The notes below the pieces were generated by a model. It made no database searches. It saw only the letters and a program-made list of their open reading frames with translations, and had not been told where the DNA came from. The position numbers were made by a program, and so were the translations under genes. From Phoronis australis (Eukaryota; Phoronida; Phoronidae), in contig NMRA01000015.1 of assembly GCA_002633005.1 (NCBI GenBank), forward strand, positions 412,912 through 476,911: DNA of 64,000 nucleotides, read 5' to 3'. Below are positions 58,550 to 64,000 of the stretch, one piece after another. Numbering within the stretch: the first letter of the stretch is position 1; each line of letters starts with the position of its first letter.

Positions 58550-58806
58550 TAGAAAGATGTTAGGAACCAAAGGAGCCAGAACTGATAGTGACTGGGGAGG
58601 AAAGATATTAAGAACCAATGGAGCCAGAACTGAAGGTGACTGGGAGAGGAAAGATAGTAGGGACCTGGTGATGGAGCCAGAATTGACGGTGACTGGGGGA
58701 GGAAAGATATTAGGGACCAATGGAGCCAAAACTGACGGTGACGGGGGAGGAAAGATATTAGGGACCAATGGAGCCAGAACTGGCGGTGACTGGGGGAGGA
58801 TGAAGT
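58550..58806. repeat. Minisatellite, about 48-bp unit, five copies
   Basis: GATATTAGGGACCAATGGAG then CCAGAACTGACGGTGACTGG and GGGAGGAAA; GATATTA-like anchors at 58556, 58604, 58653, 58706 and 58754. Most spacings are 48, a multiple of three, so both strands stay open: plus strand a 16-residue repeat (KILGTNGARTDGDWGG), minus strand SVLAPLVPNIFPPPSP. These frames lack homology-like features. Confidence 0.9.
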
Positions 58807-59730
58807 AGATTAAAATCCCTAGAACTGAAAAATTGCCGCCGTGATTCGTGACACGAGCTCTCTTCACCTCGCCAAAATCATCTTGAAAAACATTATACCG
58901 AGAAAGGCGCATGTGGCTAAATGAGCGCATTTTTTTTCTGCGAACTGCTACATTGGGTTCACAAAATATGCATTGCCCTATCAAATAAAATGAGAACAAT
59001 TTCCAGTTATGCTTCATTAGCAGTAAAGATTGTATGTTAAAATGTCCAGTATTTTCAGTTTGAGAATGCTGCTGGTTAGAATGAAGGACTAGCTTAAATG
59101 TAATGTGCAGTATCAAAATATATCTAATGATTCTCTCATAAATTAATAAAATGACAGTAGGTTTTTGTAGGCTACATGATTAAAATGAAACTGGCGGGCT
59201 TTAATGTAAAGTTCATATTTACACATATCTATGTAGTCCTGCAACTGGCAGCTGGACAGTTTATCGGTTGACTCCGAAAAGATCAATGTTGTTTTCTTAC
59301 AAAACTGTCAGGTTTCGTACACCTGTGTAAATACTAAACCTCCTATAAATCCACCTTCCGTCAAAAAACTAATTTATATTTTGACCACCCACAGTTATGA
59401 AATTGTCTCTTGTTCCTTTCCGATTAGGAGCAATTTTTGGACTTGGAAAGAACAGACAATTTGTTATTGCTGGGAACCATTGCAAGCCTCCGGTCAGCAA
59501 GTTAGCTCATGACGTCATTACGATAAGGTTACAACTAAGGAACGATTCTGAGCTGTAAATTTGTTCCACATCTCAATAATACTCTTCAACAGATACACAA
59601 TGAAATGAAACTTAAATCTGTCAGACACTTAACGGCGAAAATTGGAACTAATAGTCGAATTCTAATGGTCCTGGCATGTCGATTGCGCGATGCGATTACC
59701 ATTTGATTTATCGCCACATCCTTATTTTCT
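58807..59730. other. No gene recognised
   Basis: The long minus-strand frame (58544-59116) owes half its length to the minisatellite; the remainder has no domain. Confidence 0.4.
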
Positions 59731-59800
59731 TGATTCGCCGATGGTTTTGATGCTCTTGCTGGTGACAAAATCAAGTCCCATCACGGTAAGGAATATTATG
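59731..59800 (+). repeat. Dispersed repeat E, copy at 59.8 kb
   Basis: CGCCGATGGTTTTGATGCTC then AAAATCAAGTCCCATCACGG and TAAGGAATATTATGAGACCC. The last phrase also matches the 30.1-kb copy (AAGGAACATTATGAGACC). Confidence 0.6.
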
Positions 59801-59985
59801 AGACCCACTTTTGGAAATTCCGCCCTATTTATAGTGGCTAAAAAACGAAAATTAAAATAAGCCATTTAGTCTCTTAAAATTAATGAACAGGTCTCTGATG
59901 AGATTCCATCGCTCACCAGCTCATGCACCACTTTCAAATTCACAATTTAGTGGTTGGCAACCCCAATAAACTCTGAAGTGTTTTA

Positions 59986-60042
59986 ATGAGTCACCGATAG
60001 TTTCCATGCTATTGTTGATTGAGAATCCTATCAGGATAAGCA
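59986..60042 (+). repeat. Dispersed repeat E, copy at 60.0 kb
   Basis: GAGTCACCGATAGTTTCCAT then GAGAATCCTATCAGGATAAG. It lies about 190 bp after the previous copy, so one unit may have been duplicated in tandem. Confidence 0.55.
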
Positions 60043-61065
60043 ATGCTGTACCATGGGTTTTATCAGAGTAAAAGGTTTAATCCAGCTGAACAGAGCAAAA
60101 TGCAGCTTTAATTATTTGTGGCAGCTAAATACCGAGGAAAAGTAGTTTTAAACTGCACAATTCAAATCCCTTCTTTTTAATACAGAGACGAAAGGGTAAT
60201 TTAACACAAATTATTATTTTTCTTTAGGGACAACTTGCGCCCTCTTTTGAGTAAGTAGAAACAGGCAAACATTTAATACTGGGTAACTAAAATACCGTAT
60301 GTTTTATTATAACATTTCTGCATAATGAAGTTACGTCTACATACGCACCTAGAGTCACATATTTCACTTTCACAGGCAAATACTCACTGTCACTGCTACT
60401 AACAGATAATGCAAGCAGACAAGACTTTACTAGATGAAACAGGCAGTAACTAAAGTTTTAGACACAAAAGAACACTTATATACAGCTAGCATTAAAGCCT
60501 AACTTCAACAGAATTTTGTTATTTTAGATGTATTGGGTTATCCAGATAGTCCTAGCAAAGCCTTAATAAAATAAAAAATACAGTTCAATCGCACAAATGT
60601 AAGCCCGGAAATGATGAGTGAAGCCGCCTTTTCGAGCCATGTTGCGTCACCGCTAGATCCCAGCACAAACAACAAAAGGCCGATAAAAGTTACATTGAAT
60701 AGGGATCTGAATAGAACACCATTGTGTGCGGGTGATATTCGCAGCTCTTTGAATTAAAAGGTGATTCTCGCCCTGACATAGACAGAAGCAAGCCAATACG
60801 TTAGTTCATTACATTTGGCAATTTATGGCACTAGCGGACTGGTAGCGATGCTCTTAACATACTGTAGGAACTAAATTTACAGGTGTTACCATTCAAGATA
60901 GGCCTTAATATTACAGTTCACCCTTCTAAACTGGCTAAAATCTCAATAAGCCTTTTCATCTCAAAATCAGTCCCGTGATATTCCTTACTACTACAGGATT
61001 CCAATACCAAAAAGAACATGGCAACCATCAATACCTCAGTGTTTATGAGAGTTGGACAACCCCAC
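60043..61065. other. No gene recognised
   Basis: A reversed fragment resembling the repeat E end lies near 60968-61000 (CAGTCCCGTGATATTCCTTA). Nothing else is supported. Confidence 0.4.
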
Positions 61066-61068
61066 AGG

Positions 61069-61258
61069 GCAAAATACAACTGTGCAGTTACACTAGGCAA
61101 AATGTAACTGTGCAGCTACACAGAGCAAAATGCAACTGTGCAGCAACACAGGGCAAAATACAACTGTGCAGTAACATAGGGCAAAATACAATTGTGCAGC
61201 TACACAGGGCAAAATACAACTGTGCAGTAACACAGGGCAAAATACAACTGTAAAACCA
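61069..61258. repeat. 28-bp minisatellite, seven copies
   Basis: GCAAAATACAACTGTGCAG then TAACACAGG; anchors at 61069, 61097, 61125, 61153, 61181, 61209 and 61237, exactly 28 apart. It is unrelated in sequence to the 28-bp array at 47.6 kb. Confidence 0.95.
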
Positions 61259-62944
61259 GGGCACAACATGTAATCTTCAAACTTAAACTTAGTTTTGGAA
61301 TTTTTTGTTTTACTTTAGTTATAATTAAGTATAAGTTTCTATCAGTCTGTACTCTTCCATGACAATATCATTTACACAGACGGCTTTGTAGTCCAAGTTT
61401 GCACTTGATAACACCACATTCTTACTAAAGACTTAAAGAGTTTGAATCCAAGTTAAACGGATATGTAACAAATCTGATTACAAGATGACTGACTAAATCA
61501 TAATGCACTTGTCAGCATCAATGAAAAACACTTAGGAGTTCACTGTGAAGTAGAAGAAATCATGAAGTGTAAGTTGGAGTTGGAGATTACTGACTGGTGA
61601 AACTGCCATTGACCATTATAAATGAACAGTAAATGAACAGAGGAAGTTATAACATAATGATAAAATAACATGTATAACAACATGCCAAAACAGAATCCAA
61701 CTCACATATGAAAAATACAAAAAGCAATCCCTGATATTAACATGATAAAATGTTTACTACACACTCAACTCCTGCAATCGTTATCATAATAATAAAAATG
61801 GTGAAGATACTACTTAATCCTTCCATGAAAGCAGCACCCCCATTTATCACAAGCAAACATTTTGGAAAAATCGGAATAACACTTAATGCATGGATGCCGT
61901 GTGACAGACACAATGTCTTCATAAAATCACTCTCATCTCAACGTAAGAGTCATAACAGTTTCCAGTGCCTTCTGAATACATTGTCCAATTAACAGCCATT
62001 CCCAACAAGGAAGTCATTGCAACTACATTTTAGCCAGGGGAGGGGAGCACACAACAACCTCAAGGACATTACAAAAACTGTTAACAATTACAGTCTGTGG
62101 TATAAAGGGAACTGTGACAGTGGAAATCTAATGCAACAGTCATTTGAACACTCTCCACTTCACCCCATTAACATTAAAGCATCAACACCCCCTCCATATA
62201 TTACAAAACCCCAATTTAGACCACCTATCCTATGAAATTGGTGACAAATTGTTCCTTAATCAAATAGGAGGTGATTTCAGGGCTTTGAATGAATTGAAAC
62301 TTCGTTATTGTTTGAAACCAGGCTTTACAAGTTGGTTTATAATATTATGCTCTGAGCATGGTCTCAAGGAATAATGAACTATCAGTTCTTTGCACACCCA
62401 AAAATCTCTTCTCATCTGGGTAAGGAATACACAGGAACACACAGAGACCAAAGTGGTCTAAATTAAAATTTTGTTTCTTGGACAGGTTTATAACCACTTT
62501 AGAAGGAAAAAGTGTAAAGTGAATACAATAAGGAAGTCTGGGTAATATCAGCCTTACATAATGTGAGAATCTCACAAAGTCGACAAAATGAATGGAATAT
62601 ACACCCAGCATATAATGCAAAACTGTTCACACCAGAAAGGAGTCAGGCTTCTTATCTAACCTAGAACAGTCACATTCTCTCCTAGGAAGGATTGTCACTC
62701 CACTGAAGAGTGTACAGTGCCACTGTTCACCAGCTCTAGTATTTCTCATATCAAGAAACGGTGACTCTCACATATTGTAAACAAGTACACAGAATGTCAA
62801 ACTCTACATAAAAGAGTATTGTCTTGGTCTGCCAAGGGGGTGACTCCCACTGTTGCATGAAGACTATACCACAACAGTCCTTATTCATCCACCTTGAGAG
62901 GATCATTCCCATTACTGCAAAGGATCTGCACAGTATGACAGGCT
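61259..62944. other. Intergenic or 3' untranslated region of the right-edge gene
   Basis: Downstream of the minus-strand stop at 62945. No repeat or RNA gene was recognised, and the short open frames have no domain. Confidence 0.4.
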
Positions 62945-63153
62945 CTAGTGCAACAAAATCACATTCTCCTTGTCCAGAGAGTCGTATCTGACCGGGGAGT
63001 CACTCCCCTTGACTGACCGCTCGTATTGCACAGGTGGAGTGTTACTGTTGCTGTTTCTGGACATCAAACCAAGTTTGGCTACCTGCTTACGTTGAACTAT
63101 GACCCTAGGTGAGTTGGTGTCCACACGAACTGGTGTTAGTGGTGACCGGTTTC
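62945..63153 (-). CDS. Last coding exon of an unidentified gene
   Basis: Minus strand, from a TTTCTTTGCTGCAG acceptor to TAG at 62945-62947. It encodes about 69 residues including NRSPLTPVRVDTNSPRVIVQ, KQVAKLGLMSRNSNSNTPP and SDSPVRYDSLDKENVILLH. The Ser/Pro/Asn-rich, basic composition suggests a disordered C-terminal tail with SP/TP sites. Phase matches exon 63574-63678 (AGATCAG|GTAG donor). No family recognised; a nuclear or cell-cycle scaffold protein is possible but not shown. Confidence 0.6.
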
Positions 63154-63573
63154 CTGCAGCAAAGAAACGTATCAGATTATGGTATTAGTAATGGCAATTA
63201 AGTCAACTAAAATTCAAACTTAAGTGGAATTTTCTGTATTTTATACATCGAACTGAATTGATTTTGTGATCTTTTATCTAAGAATGTTAGTCTGGTCTAA
63301 TGAGAAAGGTGACAATTTGGTACAGTAGGTTATCACGCTGATATAAAATATGTTCAGACCGCAAACTAGTCCGGACCAACTCTAATACATAAGCAGCTTA
63401 ATTCAAAGCTCAGTCAGAAAACAAGAACATAGTGTCACCATAACTGATGAAAAATGATGTGAAGGACAGAACAAACAGAGGTCAAGGTCAGTATAGGGAG
63501 ATATTAGTGCACTTGACATAAAAATGATGGTAATGGTTGTATTAGGGCATTAACGTAGACCAAAGCAATCTAC

Positions 63574-63678
63574 CTGATCTTTGTTGTTTCTTGTGAGGAG
63601 ATGAGCTTGCCTGCAGCTGCTTGGTTCTCTGCTGTTTCTTGACCTTAACAACAGAGGGCCCCACTGTGCTGGAAGTCT
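63574..63678 (-). CDS. Penultimate exon of the unidentified gene
   Basis: 105 bp between a TTTAACAG acceptor and an AGATCAG|GTAG donor. It encodes ETSSTVGPSVVKVKKQQRTK and QLQASSSPHKKQQRSG, a Lys/Gln-rich stretch that continues in frame into the last exon across a 420-bp intron. Upstream exons were not found before the window edge and presumably lie beyond it. Confidence 0.58.
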
Positions 63679-64000
63679 CTGTTAAATACAACAGACATGT
63701 ATGTTGAGTTTTCACAGTTTTACTATCAATAGTCTGTTTTAATCGATTTCCATTAATTATTCTGAATTCTCACCTGTAATAAACACAGAAATTCTGAACA
63801 ATTTAAGACACAATATGGAGGAGTGGTGAAACTCCATTATTTCAAAAGATTAGTAGCACCAAATGCTAGGTCAATGCGGCCAACAGACGTTTTGAGAAAT
63901 TGTGGACATTCACAATATTAGATATTGAAACTTTGAATAATGGAAAAAAGCAATTTTTGCATTTACTCTTTCCAACATTGGTGATATGTGCCCACACTTA
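63679..64000. other. Probable intron of the right-edge gene
   Basis: Sequence upstream (minus-strand sense) of the penultimate exon; no further exon could be supported. Confidence 0.4.

Noticed and set aside
58544-59116. 190-codon minus-strand frame
   Set aside because: Half is the 48-bp minisatellite and the rest has no domain, start context or splice support.

Overview
The window is eukaryotic, most likely from a marine invertebrate. It is AT-rich, its genes have long introns with GT/AG junctions, and most of the sequence is non-coding. It carries animal-type repeats: tRNA-derived SINEs, a Penelope-like retroelement, hAT-like and other MITEs, a TTAA-targeted Kolobok-like transposon and THAP-domain relics. 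Several minisatellites, one long N run and isolated single Ns indicate a draft assembly of a heterozygous genome. Nothing visible fixes the phylum.

Layout. 1-17 kb: a 26-bp minisatellite, an uncertain pair of minus-strand exons (3.3-4.0 kb), the Penelope-like element (7.1-8.1 kb), two copies of a tRNA-derived SINE, a tRNA-like relic, a 34-bp minisatellite and a THAP-like exon. 17.9-27 kb: a dense nest of non-autonomous DNA transposons (hAT-like ends, a CATGCGCGCACC MITE family, a TATCCCAT-ended family) with a 249-base gap. 27-38 kb: scattered MITEs, the Kolobok-like element (30.4-31.7 kb), a cluster of a GTAGTGTACGTACC-like motif and a second THAP-like relic. 40.8-56.7 kb: the clearest gene, a four-exon plus-strand Ras-superfamily GTPase of the RERG/RASL11/RASL12 type, whose introns carry minisatellites, a MITE and hairpins. 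56.7-57.6 kb: its 3' end appears twice across a single N, which looks like two unmerged haplotypes. 58-62.9 kb: two minisatellites and old repeats. 62.9 kb to the edge: the last two coding exons of an unidentified minus-strand gene.

How the parts relate. The two better-supported genes converge (plus-strand GTPase, minus-strand gene at the right edge) with about 6 kb between their stop codons. Most remaining signal is mobile DNA. No bacterial-type operon, CRISPR array or phage content is present. The least ordinary items are the Penelope-like element with inverted ends and a hammerhead-like motif, the Kolobok derivative with THAP start sequence in both long inverted repeats, the GTPase with substituted nucleotide-binding residues, and the spaced GTAGTGTACGTACC motif.
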